DNA from: Symsagittifera roscoffensis
Lineage: Eukaryota > Xenacoelomorpha > Acoela > Convolutidae
Reading direction: 5' to 3'
Length of the DNA stretch: 64,000 nucleotides
Assembly (NCBI RefSeq): GCF_963678635.1
Contig: NC_087067.1
Coordinates: forward strand, 37,456,686 to 37,520,685
Made by a program: the position numbers and the translations under genes. Position 1 is the stretch's first letter, and each line of letters opens with the position of its first letter. Below the pieces are notes generated by a model that saw only the letters and a list, made by a program, of their open reading frames with translations, was not told the origin of the DNA and searched no databases. This document shows, piece by piece, positions 48,501 to 61,105 of this stretch.

Positions 48501-51500
48501 ATCAGATCCAAACTAGTTATAATCAAATTGAGTCAGAGAGCTGCGAAAGTCATCACGGCAAAAAATCGAAATCAATTTAAGCAATCAAACCAAAAAAAAA
48601 CGAAACAGCTGTAGGACATCAACTTAGCAGAAGCAAGCAACCAAAAAAAAACAAACGAATAAAAGCTAGCTTCAACATAACACGACAAAAATGATTAATT
48701 CAAAACTGAAAGTCATCATTTGGTTGTTTAAATATCAGATACTACCTAGTTGTAATCAAAACTATTCAGAGAGCTGGGAGAACCGACACGGAAAAAAGAG
48801 GAAAATTGAAAACAGAGCGTTGATGCTTCTCAGCATGGAACTAGACAATTATAACCAATGGTGATTAAGTGATAAAACCATTAGTTTACACAGCTTAAAA
48901 ACAGATAAAAAATCTTTGAATTTACAATTACTCGAAGAGCTGGAAAATTTGTTATTGAAGATAGAAAATTGAACAAAGCATCCAAACAGTTAAGTTAATC
49001 GCCAAAACAAGAATTGAAAAAAAAACCGAGAATCCGATAAACCAGTTTCAATCAAAAGTATTTAGAGAGCTGGGAGAATCATCGGGTAGTGAAAATAGCC
49101 AAATTCACAAAAAGAATGGTAACAGCTTCAGGCTTTCAACTTAAAGCAAACAATCAAAATAAACAAATAAAAGCCGGCTTCAACAAAACATGACAGAGAC
49201 AACCACTCATAACAAAACGTCATGATGCTAACTAGTTTTAATCAACAATATTCAGAGAGCTGGTAGAATCATCACAGAAAACAGACAAAACTCCGAAAGG
49301 CGTTTCATACTTCAAAAGCATGAAATTGAACCATTAAAACTCACGATAAGTAAGTCTTATTACCATTAACTTACAAAGCTAAAAATTTCACAGAAAACCA
49401 TGTTCAATTTTAATTACTCAAAAACAGAAAGACTTGTTCTGAAAAACGGGACAACTACACAATAGATAAAAATAGTTAATCACCAAAAAAATATTGAAAC
49501 AAATGAAAAAAAAATGTTAAATCAGATTCAAACTAGTTATAATCAAATTAAGTCAGAGAGCTGGGAGAGTCATCACGGAAAACAGACAAAACTCAGAAAA
49601 GCGTTTCATACTTCTGAAGTATGCAATTAAACAAATAAAACTCACGATGAGTAAGTCTTATTACAATTAACTAACAAAGCTAAAAATTTCACAGAAAACC
49701 ATATTCAAATTTATTTACTCAAAAAACAGAAAGAGTTGTTATGGAAAACGGAACAACTGCACAATTGAACAAAATAGTTAATCACCAAAATAATTGAAAC
49801 AAATGAAAAAAATCTAAAATCAGATTCAAACTAGTTATAATCAGATTTAGTCTGAGAGCTGGGTAAGTCATCATGGCGAAAAATCAAAACCAATTTGAAC
49901 AATCAAACCAAAAAACAACGAAACATCTGTAAGATATCAACTGACCAGAAGGAAGCAGGCAGCCAAAAAAAACCGAAAAGCTAGCCTTAACATAATACGG
50001 CGGATATGAACCATTCAAGTCATCATTTGGTTGTTTGAAGATGAGATGCTAACTAGTTATTAACAAAATTAGTCAATGAGCTGGGAGAGTGATCACGGAG
50101 AAAATCAAAAATCAACTTCAGCAAGCAAACTAATGAAAATGATAGAAATAGCTGTAAACTGGATCGAAGATCGGAATCTATCTAGTTGTAAACAAATTAG
50201 TCAAAGATTAGGGAAATTCAGATATAATCAAAGAGCCGAAAGAGTTGTCACGGAAAACATCAGAACGAAAAGCTAGCTTCACTAAAACACGAGAAAGAAA
50301 AACAACCATTCAAAGCTGAACTGGTTGTAAAATCAACTATTCAAAACGGACGTCAAGATTTGGTCGTTTGAAGATCAGCTGCTAACTAAATGGAATCAAA
50401 AAAGTCAGAGCTGGGAGAATCATTACGGAAAACATCAGAACATAAAAGGAGAAAAACATCCATTTAGAACTGAAAGTCAAGCTTTGGGCGTTTAATTATC
50501 AGATACTACCTACTTGCAGTGAACAAAATGTTGAGAGCTTTAGGCTATTAACCTAAAGCAAGCGATCAAAAGCGAACGAATAAAGTATGATTTGAACAAA
50601 TACACGACAGAGAAAACCATCCACTCAAAACTGAGCGTCAAGATTTGGTCGTTTGAAGCTCCGATGATAACTAAAAGGAATAAAACAAACTCAGGAGAGC
50701 TGGGAGAATCATTACGGAAAACATCAGAACATAAAAAGAGAAAATCATTCATTTAGAACTGAACGTCAAGCTTTGGTCGTTTAAAGAACAGATACTACCT
50801 AGTTGTAATTAAAATTAGTCAGAGAGATGGGAGAATCGACACAGAAAAAATAGGAATATTAAAAACAGAGCGTTGATGCTTTTAAGCATGAAACTAGACA
50901 TTTATAACTAATGGTGATTAAAATATAAGACCATTAATTTACATAGCTTAAAACACTGATAGAAATATTCGAAGTTACAATTACTCGAAGAGCTGGAAGC
51001 TTTGTTAAGTAAGACAAAACTGAACAGAGCATCCAAACAGGTAATCACCAAAACAAGAATTGAAACAAAAAAAAATCGAGAATCAGATGAACTAGTTTCA
51101 ATCAAAAGTATTCAGAGAGCTGCGAGAGTCATCGGGTAGTGAAAATAGCCAAATTAACAAAAAGAATGGTAACAGCTTCAGGCTTTCAACCTAAAGCAAG
51201 TAATCAAAAACAAACAAATAAAAGCTGGCTTCAACAAAACATGACAGAGACAACCACTCATAACAAAACGTCATGATTTGGTCCTCTGATGATCAGATGC
51301 TAACTAGTTGTAGCCAACAATATTCAGAGAGCTGGGAGAATCATCAGAGAAAACAGACAAAACTCGGAGAAGCGTTTCATACTTCTAAAGCTTGAAATTA
51401 AACCAATAAAACTCATGATAAGTAAGTCTTATAACAATTAACTTAAAGCAAAAAATTTCATAGAAAACCATATTCAATTTTATTCAAACTCAAAAACAGA

Positions 51501-53947
51501 AAGATTTGTTATGAAAAACGGGACAACTGCACAATAGAACAAAATAGTTGACCACCAAAAAAAATTGAAACAAATGAAAAAAATCTAAAATCAGATTCAA
51601 ACTAGTTATAATCAAATTTAGTCAGAGAGCTGGGAGAGTCATCACGGAAAACAGACAAAACTCAGAAAAGCGTTTCATACCTCTAAAGCATGAAATTAAA
51701 CATATAAAACTCACGATAAGTAAGTCTTATTACCATTAACTTACACAGCTAAAAATTTTACAGAAAAACATATTCAATTTTATTTACTCAAACAACTGAA
51801 CAATATAACAAAAGTGTTAATCACTAAAAAATATTGAAACAAATGAAAAAATCTAAAATCAGATCCAAACTAGTTATAATCAAATTAAGTCAGAGAGCTG
51901 GGTAAGCCATCATGGCGAAAAATCAAAACCAATTTGAACAACCAAACCAAAAAAAAACAACGAAACATCTGTAAGATATCAACTGACCAGAAGCAGGCAG
52001 CCAAAAAAACCGAAAAGCTAGCCTTAACATAATACGGCGGATATGAACCATTCAAGTCATCATTTGGTTGTTTGAAGATGAGATGCTAACTAGTTATTCA
52101 CAAAATTAGTCAATGAGCTGGGAGAGTGATCACGGAGAAAATCAAAAATCAACTTCAGCAAGCAAACTAATGAAAATGATAGAAATGGCTGTAAACTGGA
52201 TCGAAGATCGGAATCTATCTAGTTGTAAACAAATTAGTCAAAGATTAGGGAAATTCAGATATAATCAAAGAGCCGAAAGAGTTGTCACGGAAAACATCAG
52301 AACGAAAAGCTAGCTTCACTAAAACACGAGACAGAAATTATCAGATACTACCTAGTTGTAATGAAAAAAATGTTGAGAGCTTTAGGCTATTAACCTAAAG
52401 CAAGCGATCAAAAGTGAACGCATAAAATATGATTCAAACAAATACACGACAGAGAAAACCATCCATTCAAAACTGAGCGTCAAGATTTGGTCGTTTGAAG
52501 CTCAGATGATAACTTAAAGGAATAAAACAAACTCAAGAGAGCTGGGAGAATCATTACGGAAAACATCAGAATATAAAAATAAAAAATGAACCATTTGAAA
52601 CTGAACGTCAAGATTTGGTCGTTTAAATATCAGATACTACCTAGTTGTAATCAAAATTATTCAGAGAGCTGGGAGAATCATCACAGAAAAGAGACAAAAC
52701 TCAGAAAAGCGTTTTATACTTCTAAAGCATGAAATTAAACATATGGAAATCATGATGAGTAAGTCAAAATACCATAAACTTACAAAGCCAAAAATTTCAC
52801 AAAAAAAATAGTCAGAGCTGGGGGAATCATCAGGGAGAAAACTCAAATTCAATTTATTAACTAAAAAAAAATGAAACAAAAACAGCTGCAGGACATGAAC
52901 TTACCTAATGCAGGCCAGCGAAAAAAAAAACAAAAGCTGGCTTCAACGAAATACGACAAAAAATGAACCAATCAAAACTGAATGTCATGATTTGGTCAAC
53001 TGAAGATCAGATACTAACTATTTTCTATCAAAAATATTCAGAGAGCTGGTAGAATCATTACGGAAAACAGACGAAACTCAGAAAAGCGTTTCATGCATCT
53101 AAATCATGAGATTAAACATACACAACTCACGATGTGGTGTCAAATCACATTAACTTACAAAGCTGAAAATTTCACAGAAAATCATTTTCAATTACATTTT
53201 GTCAAAAAACAGACAGACTTGTTATGAAAAACGAAACAACCGAATGCTACAACAACATAGTTAACCACCAAAAAATATTGAAAGAACTGAAAAAAAATCT
53301 AAAATCAGATTAAAACTAGTTTTGATCAGTATAAATCAGAGAGCTGGGAGAGTCTCACAAAAGTCTCTTCAAAAGCTTCCAAGCATGAAATTTGGCATTA
53401 ACAGCATAAACAAGTGATGATATCATCAAATTACAAAGCTAAAACTACAGATCAAACTAAATTGAAATAAAACTACTCAAAACAATCATAGAAATTTGCT
53501 TGAAAACGAAAAAAAAACTTTTCATTACATCCAAATCAATAAACACCAAAACAACAATTGAACAAATGAAAAAAATAGACAAAAATGATCGATACCGCTG
53601 CAGACTGTCAGCCTGATACAAGCCAGTTAAAACAAACGAATGAAAGTTAGCTTCACTATCACACGAGACAGAAAATCAAGTGTTGAAAATTGAAAGTCTT
53701 GATTAGGTCGTCTTAATATCAGATGCTAAATAATTTTTACCAAAAACATAGACAACTGACAGTTTGAAAAAGCAAAGAAGTTAAGGAAACAAAAAAACTG
53801 ACTTCTTTCTTGAATAATCATGTCCTTAAAGCTCTGAATTTCAAGAAAAACTTATGATTGGTACTTTTCCGATAATATTAACCCAAGTTGATGCAACTGG
53901 ATCAATAGAATTTTTCTTCCGCTGGGAAATCTTAAAAACTAAATTCA

Positions 53948-54955
53948 AATAGCGTGTAACGCACCTCCGCTGCTTCAAACAGATTTGGTTTGAAAAAAAA
54001 AAACGAAACGAATTCAGCTGCAACATAAGACGGAGGCATCTAACAGCGCTTTTTGTAATTCAAAAACTGAATAACAAATTTCAACGGAGGTTCTTTTAAA
54101 AACAAAATGGTCAAATCTCTAAAACTACTGGATTTCAGATCTTCGTATTTTCAACTCATTTTGAAAAGTAGTTTTTATGAGGAACATAGCACTTTTGAAA
54201 AATCATAAAGTCATATTTTGAGTCCAGATATAAAATCCCTGCGAAAACATTGACAGCACACCACCATTGAACTAAGAATTTCAAACTTAGTTAAAATTTT
54301 ATAGATGAAACTAATTAAAACTTTCATTTGAGAAACTTTTTGAAATCATCGTGTCGAAAACTTAACGCATTTGAGCAGCCACAACTTGAGAAATTTTGTA
54401 AATCTAAGTTTTCCCAAAAAGTTTGAAAAAAAAAATCACTTATAAAAAATCAAATCTCGAAAACTTCAGGGAGGCGACATGTCAATAATTACAACACCTG
54501 AGAGCACTTTCACAGTCCCCACCTACAGAATTGCAAATTTTTAATTTTTTAAATTCTTTTAAATCTTAAATTTTTGAAATATTTAAATCCAAAAAAATAA
54601 ACATAAAAAAATCATAAAAAACGTCATTTAAAATCTCAAAAATTACAAGGATTTGAGCAATCATAACTGGAGGCAAGATAAGCGACCCTCGCGAATAAAT
54701 TGACAACACCCAACTACACGATTGAGAAATGTTAAAATTTTTAATTTGAGTTTTCTGAAAAACTTTTAAAAATCCTCTATTGGGTTGCTTACTTCAAACT
54801 TGCTAAAATAAACAGTAAAATCAAACTGGAAACACGAAAAAAAACATAACCATTGCAGTAAAAGCTATAGCTTTCAAAAGCATGCAAAAGTATTACTATG
54901 GAAAATCTTAAACTTGGCGAGATAGTGAAACCCGCATTTGAATAAATATTAGTCA
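53948..54955 (+). mobile_element. Composite satellite-carrying element, copy 2
   Basis: Head ATAGCGTGTAACGCACCTCC at 53,950, then three to four diverged ~170-bp units (AACTTAACGCATTTGAGC, CCACCTACAG), then the tail TATTGGGTTGCTTACTTC at 54,779 ending GGCGAGATAGTGAAACC..CGCATTTGAATAA. The flanks (53,850-53,947 and 54,968-55,000) match a continuous segment at about 57,830-58,050 that lacks the element. Confidence 0.75.
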
Positions 54956-55223
54956 ATTAATAAATTAAATGAAATCCAGCAGATGAATTTCAATTGAACT
55001 CAAAAAAGGCATATAAACCTAATCAAACAAAAAACTAATAAGAACTATAAGTCTTCACTGCATTCATTCCTCCTTATTAGTCAGAGAGCTGCAAGAATCT
55101 TGACAATTTCGGGAAAAAGTTTTGAAGATAATTTCTCGTTTCCTGGCAACGAATAAAATTTTTATACCTCATGATGAACACATGATAAAACCATTAAAAT
55201 ACAAAGCTGACGAATTCAGATAA

Positions 55224-56185
55224 AACTAGCGCATGAATCGCACATACGGTGCTTCAAATAGATCGTTGCATGTTAAGGAGCTTCCTATAACATGTACTAA
55301 AATACTTATTGCAGCGCTGAAGATGAACTGGGCTCATGTATCAGGCGTTTCTACAACACAAAAAAAACATCTCGGAAAAAGATTTGAGCAGTCAAATTTA
55401 GAGGGCAGATTTGCAACGCATTTTGCGGGCAATTTGTAGAGCAGTCAAATTTGGAGTGAAGAGTTGCATGCCATGAGTGGACCCTGACTGCACCCCAACA
55501 TAGGGTTGAGAAATTCAAGTTGTGTCAATTTTTTTATATCTAGGTTTTAAAAAAAAAAATCAAAAAACGCCATATCTCGAAAACCATAAGGATTTGAGCA
55601 GGCATACTTGGACGCTAGATTTGCAAGCCCTGAGTTTACCCTGATAGCTCTTCACTATAAGGTGGAGAAGTTCAAATTCGGTTAAATTTTTTAACTAAAT
55701 TTTAAGAAAAAAAAAACATTAAAAAAACGCCATATTTCGTAAACCAAAAGGATTTGAGCCCTTATACTTGAACGCTAGATTTGTAGCCCTTGAATGTACC
55801 CTGGTAGCACCCTATTATAGGGTTGAGAAATTCAAAATTAATTAAGTAAATTGTCAAGCAAAAACTTTGATAGTTTTACGTTGCGAATAAAGGGAAAAAA
55901 TGTTAGAGTTAACGCATTTGTTTGGGCTCCGATAGATTTTGAAACGCTGACTTGTGTTAACTTTTGAACCTTTGCAATGTTTTGGCCTTTTAACAGACCA
56001 ACATAGGGACTTATTAAACATGTGCCAAATGAAATTTCTTGAGCGTTTTACTGAACGATATAGCTGAAACAAGCAAAAACACTTTCGTTAAACATGAAAA
56101 AATAATACGTTGAAAAAGTTTAAATATGCAAACATAGAGTTCTCTTAAACATGTCAACATGGTGACTTCTTAAACATGTGTCACA
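55224..56185 (+). mobile_element. Composite satellite-carrying element, copy 3
   Basis: Diverged head AACTAGCGCATGAATCGCAC at 55,224, about three ~170-bp units (for example TATCTCGAAAACCATAAG and CACTATAAGGTGGAGAAG), then tail-like sequence from about 56,045 (GATATAGCTGAAAC, TCGTTAAACATG, CAACATGGTGACTTC). The second half is scrambled relative to copy 1. Confidence 0.6.
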
Positions 56186-57416
56186 TGAAAAGCCAATTAA
56201 ATAATAGAATATGTAAAACAATTATTACTCAAAAAGCTGACAGAACGGTTATTGAAAACAGAAAAACTAAACCATATAAAAAACAGTTGAAAATCGAAGA
56301 AAAATCGAAAAATTCAAATTTCAGATAGAAACTAGTTGTAATGAAAACTAGTCAGAGAGCTAGAAGAGTCATCACGGCTAAAAGAGAACAAAGACATAAA
56401 CTAAAACACTGAATAATGACAGGAGGTTATCAGTCTAATGAATGTAAGTAAAATTAAGCTGAAAGTTGTGTTATTAACACCAAGCATCAAAAAAGAATTG
56501 AAACAATTGAAAAATCTAAAATCAAATTTAAAAAAAGCTTAAAATCACGGAGAAAGCTAGCTCCAACTAAGCCCAAAGAGAAAACCTATCATTCAAAGCT
56601 GAACGCCATGATGCTGTCGTTTAAAGATCAGATACTAACACAATGTAATCAAAATTAGTCAGAGAGCTTTGATAAATGTAACGGATTATAGGGAAAAAAA
56701 GAAGCTTTATCACTTCTTGGCATGGAATTAGACATTTCCAACACATGATGAACAAGTGATAAAATTAGTAAATTACAAAGCTGAAAATTCATTATTTTGA
56801 ATAACAATGACTCAAAAGGCTGAAACAGTGTTTATTGAATTACAATTAAAACTAGTTGTAATCATAATTAGTCAGAGAGCTGGTCGAGTCCTCGCAGAAA
56901 AATGAGAGCCGAACCCGAAGAAAAATCACTTGAACTGAAATCAGTCTACGGTATCAGTCTAAGGGAGTCAGCTAAAATAAACAAAAGCTAGTCTAAAAAC
57001 AAAAAACGAAAAGAAACATTCAAAACTGTCGTCATGAGTAGGCCATTCAAAGATACGATGCTTACTAATTTTATCATAATTAGCCAGCGAGTTGGGAGAA
57101 TAACCAGGGAGATTAAACAAACTTTCTTGCTTCAAGGCATGAAATAAAACAATTACAACCCACGAAATTTAAGTGATAATACCATTAAACTACAAAAAAA
57201 ACAATACAAAGGATATTGAGATGTCCCGGAAACATCATGATCAAACAAACGACCAAACCATTATGTACCAAGCATAACCATCAGAAGGTCGGAAAAGCGC
57301 CAAAGAAAAACAAAAAAGAAAAAAAACAATAGAAATTTGTAGAAAAACAACCGATTAAAGTTCGTTTAAATTCCAGAACACTTACTCAATGAACACTTAC
57401 TCACTTACTTTATCGA

Positions 57417-57454
57417 CACAGGCGAAGCAGAGCATCGCACTACTTATGATGCAA
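57417..57454. repeat. Dispersed palindromic motif, diverged copy
   Basis: ACAGGCGAAGCAGAGCATCG then CACTACTTATGATGCAA; lies in the Fe65 intron. Confidence 0.6.
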
Positions 57455-58059
57455 CCCAAACAAAAATAAAGGTAGGGAAATGATGAAAGATGTTGAAAAA
57501 CTAAAACATATAAAACTTTTGTATGTCTCGAAAAAACCAGGCAATCAAGCCAAGCAACATTTGAATGAAAAATTAGCAAAGTAACGCAGACTTAAGCGGA
57601 AACAAAGCCGAAAATCTTTGAGCAGAAAATTAGTAGAGCCGATCAAAACGAGTACAGCAAACTTATTAAGCGGAAACGAAGCCCACAATCTATGAGCAGA
57701 AAACCATTAAAGATTGGAAAGAGTAATGAACGCTAGTAAACAAAAAAAAACAGGTGGTTGAGAAAACCTCAATTTTCGGATTTCAAAGAAAGAAATAGAT
57801 GCCCTTAAAGCTCTTTGAACTTCTATAACAACTTATGACTGGCACTTTTTTTGATAACATGAGCCCAATTAGAGAAAACTGGATCAAATAGGTAAAATTT
57901 TTACTCCGCTGGAAACCTAAAAACTAAATTTTTCGAAACTAGAAATCGTTCAAGTTTTTCGCGCCATTTCCACGTTCGCATTTGGAGAAAACTTTTTAAC
58001 GTTACTTTCAGCAGATGAATTTCAATTGAACTCAAAGCTCAAAAAATGACTATATACTT

Positions 58060-58099
58060 AGGTGCATTCATAAATGTATCAAAATGTATGAATGCACCT
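58060..58099. repeat. Perfect 13-bp hairpin
   Basis: AGGTGCATTCATA, 14-nt loop, TATGAATGCACCT. A degraded relative lies near 58,208-58,250. Confidence 0.75.
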
Positions 58100-58935
58100 C
58101 TGTAGTTATTTCAGACTTTTAAAACTTTTCCTAAAAAAAATCAGTAAGACCTATATTAGAGTCTTCAATACCTGCATTAAAGCAGATAAAAACAAACCGA
58201 ATTCAAAAAGGGCATACATACCTAAATGCATTTGCAAGAGCAGGAAAATGTATGAACGATCTTCTGTAGTTTTTAGAGCAAGATTGTTTACTAACTTTCA
58301 ACTGTTATCAAAATTAGTCGGAGCTGGGAAAATTATCCGGGAAAAATAACGAAAATTTGACAAAAAAGCTTTCTTGCTTCGATACTTGATATTAGACAAT
58401 CAAAACCAATCAAGATGATAATACCATTGAAATAGTCCAGCACAAATATATCCAGATAAACCTCTCCCTAACAGTGAAAAATACCAGTCCCAGGGAGTTT
58501 CAAAAATGATTTAGTTTAGACGTAAAAGCAATTCATATACAAACAAACTAATGCTACCGATTGTTCAAGGTTGTACGCAAAAACAAACAATGAAGAAGAA
58601 GAATTTATTAGAAGAATTTATTTGAATGAATTCAAAATGTCTTCCAAAATCCAAAATAGTCGAAAAAGTCTAAAAATTTCTGCTAACTTATTAAAGCTAA
58701 AATTAGCTGCTCCCGCCGACACACACAGGTCAATGATCATTACATAAATTACCAGATACGATTCAAAAAGTAGCCAAAAGCAAAAATGATGAATCTTGAC
58801 AAAATTATGAGCCAAAAAACTACTAAAACAAATAACATTATGTAAGTTTAACTAAAAAATAAGCGCATGGTTCGATATCAGTTAGAAATTTGTTTCGAGA
58901 GTCAGAAACCGCTTGTTTCTGTTATGTTAGAGCTT

Positions 58936-58985
58936 CAACGCAGAGGATAAACGGAGCTTAGCACGCACCACTTACGATGCAAAAA
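58936..58985. repeat. Dispersed palindromic motif, diverged copy
   Basis: CAACGCAGAGGATAAACGGA then GCACCACTTACGATGCAAAA; lies in the Fe65 intron near exon A. Confidence 0.55.
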
Positions 58986-59544
58986 GATGTGCAAGAAATA
59001 CAGCTCGAACATATTACTGTATAAACAGTAACGCACTTCATATTAATGGGAAAAACTCATAACTTAACACAAGTGCGTACGATCAAAAGTGCGTTTCATT
59101 TGACAAATTGAAATCAATCGAATAAAACAATTGTTTGCAACACAGACTCCGAGTGTAATGAGTATATAACACAAAGATACTGCAATTCAAAGATGCTGCA
59201 ACGCCAAAAGAGCACTCACTGACAACAGGAAAATAAAAAACGCTAGAGTATAAGCCTCGAAATGAAATCAACTCAAAAGTACAAAAGCCTTTAGGACTAC
59301 GGACTGGCCACCCAGACCTAGATTTATGTGGTTTCACCACTAGATCATGCTGTTTAATTAACGCGTCAACTTTTTCGTGCTAAAATGCGCGGCTTTCTTT
59401 AAAAAAAATGGACATATCCGAACAATACGCTCATTTCTTTTTCAAATCATCGATACACCCTCGAAACTAATTTTTCACACTTTAGATCTGACTGGTTTTT
59501 GTGAGAGAGCTGCAATTGTGGTATGACAGCAAAAGTTAACTTAC

Positions 59545-61105
59545 CGAACTCGACTCTCAGTTATGAGCTCGCCATTCTCCTCGTTTGTGATCAAAATACT
59601 TGAGGGAGAAACATGGACAACAGCAGCGGTATAATCCTCCTCACCGATATCACGCAAATCAGCGATTGCTTCATTTATTGAACCGATTCCGCTAGGCTTA
59701 TCGGCCGGCATTGATCCGATGTAATATACATTGAATCGCTCGCATTCCTCTAAATTATGTTGCATCTTTTGCGACAGTTTGTCCAGTGGTGTAGCTTGAC
59801 TAGTTATTGCTGGCTCTGTGATGCTACTCGCCGGCGCGCGTTCGTTGTCATTCCAGAAGGCGTTTTCAAAAGAAGGCTGCAAAAAAGGGTTTGCAGGTAG
59901 CGATCGTCTTTTAGCAGCCCTTTCTGCAACTATTTTGTCACAGAGTTTCTGCAGCGCGGCAGAAATTGCCTTAGCTGATCTGTCGCTTCGGAAGGCATAA
60001 CAGTAATGTAAGCCAGCTCTTCTGTCTTTGGATACAAATGCGAAATCGTGGCCAGAATCTTTCCCTACTCCCCACAATCGAATCTGAGATACTGGAATCG
60101 ATAGTAAAACGCAGTTGTCCAAGTAATCGCAAACTTGTAGCGCCTCGTTTTCGAGAACCAGGAGAAAATCCCGGCCTGAAAATTTATCGTCTTGACCTTC
60201 GTCGCTATCTTGGCAGATATACCTGATAGCAGAACTTATTGCAACTGAGCTATCTTGTTTCAAGTCCTCGCGGTCCAGAGTACAACTTCCCAGCCCAAAA
60301 ACCGGAAATACTAGACTTTGCATATCATTTCTTTGGTTCATTTCTATTGACGCCACAAGCTTCGAAAGCTCTTGGCTGGAAGAGTGACTTAGAGAGATGC
60401 TTTCCTCGTCGACGTTGAGCATTCCTTCGCTGTGTGACTCTGGTATGTTTAAGGATTCAATAGCTTCTGGAGAGAGGCCAACAGCCGATAGACGGTTGTT
60501 CTTCTCCGGTTGTGACATGGAATGGTGGAACTCGGGAATATGTCTGGATATTTCTCCAGATTGCACGTGCCAGTAGTAAACTCCAGTGTCGCCCGTCATT
60601 CGTCTCCAACCAGGCGGTAAACCCAAACCTGAAAAGGGATCTTCAACTGGAGTATCGTCATTTGCAGCTTCAACTGAATTGCTCGAAGCTTCTTCGACAC
60701 TTATTTCTGAGTTGGAAGATTTATCCATTTTTGTTTCTTCAATGCTCAAGGAATCCTCTCGTTTTTTGCAATCATCAGTGTGTTCGAACTCGTTTCTATA
60801 CGCTTCAGTGGGTATTTCTTTTTCAGGAACGTCAGCCGCTTCGTTTTCCAATTCGTCTGCTTCTAGTTCAGAGCAGGGGGAACTAGTTGCCATTGAGTCC
60901 TCTTGTTTACCGCTGCTGTCTTCTTTATCTCTGTTCGAAGCAACTGTTTCGGTTGCCGAACAAGTCGATTGGTTCAGATTCACATTCACTCCACTATCGC
61001 ATTCCGACACGCATTCAGATGAGGATGTTTTCACACCGACTTCATTTGAGTCTCTATCGGCTATTGCTACTTCACTATTTTCAACATCAGCCGATAACAT
61101 CGTTT
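59545..61105 (-). CDS. FE65: Fe65/APBB adaptor, exon A: N-terminus, WW, PTB1, first half of PTB2
   Basis: First coding exon of an amyloid-precursor-binding adaptor. The acceptor TTTAG ends at 61,106 and the ATG is at 61,100-61,098 (MLSADVEN), so the upstream 5' exon is non-coding and lies outside or undetected. Residues 1-150 are acidic and Ser-rich. The WW domain is at about 157-191: GLPPGW and GVYYWHV are clear, but the second Trp is replaced (SGEISRHIP where the family has QWE.P). PTB1 spans about 264-396, with SQIRLWGVGKDSG and DFAFVSKD matching Fe65. PTB2 starts near 447 (RFNVYYIGSMPADKP) and breaks off after ELITESRV at the donor CG|GTAAGT (59,544). Fe65 links APP-family tails, via PTB2, to other proteins and to the nucleus. 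The split Arg codon (CG+C) continues in the exon at 26,148. Total product about 706 aa; human Fe65 is about 710. Confidence 0.96.

Larger units (their letters stand above)
30600..58400 (+). repeat. ~295-bp tandem satellite array in the Fe65 intron
   Basis: Head-to-tail units share a conserved core reading CTAGTTATAATCAAATT then AGTCAGAGAGCTGGGAGA and ATCATCACGGAAAAC, always on the plus strand (antisense to the host gene). Adjacent cores near 39.0-39.3 kb are 295 bp apart. Units from about 34.7 to 49.4 kb are very similar and arranged in higher-order blocks: a 1,319-bp block at 34,802 repeats at 36,121, a ~1.61-kb block at 44,461 repeats at about 46,069, a block near 42.3-43.5 kb recurs about 5.8 kb on, and 50.0-50.3 kb recurs at 52.0-52.3 kb. 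Units at 30.6-34 kb and 56.2-58.4 kb are strongly diverged and irregular. The open frames of 60-90 codons here simply follow the A-rich repeat. Confidence 0.93.
26149..59544 (-). other. 33.4-kb intron of the Fe65 gene, interrupting PTB2
   Basis: Bounded by the donor CG|GTAAGT at 59,544 and the acceptor TTTTAG|C at 26,149, with matching phases. It contains no recognised gene. From the 26-kb end it holds a palindromic Tc1-like element (26,872-27,533), a small hairpin element (27,593-27,745), a composite satellite element (27,789-29,275), the ~295-bp tandem array (about 30,600-58,400) interrupted by two more composite elements (53,948-54,955 and 55,224-56,185), and about 1.1 kb of plain AT-rich DNA next to exon A. 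Confidence 0.92.

Noticed and set aside
50076-52313. Two identical 66-codon frames 2,037 bp apart
   Set aside because: A duplicated block of the satellite array, not a gene pair.
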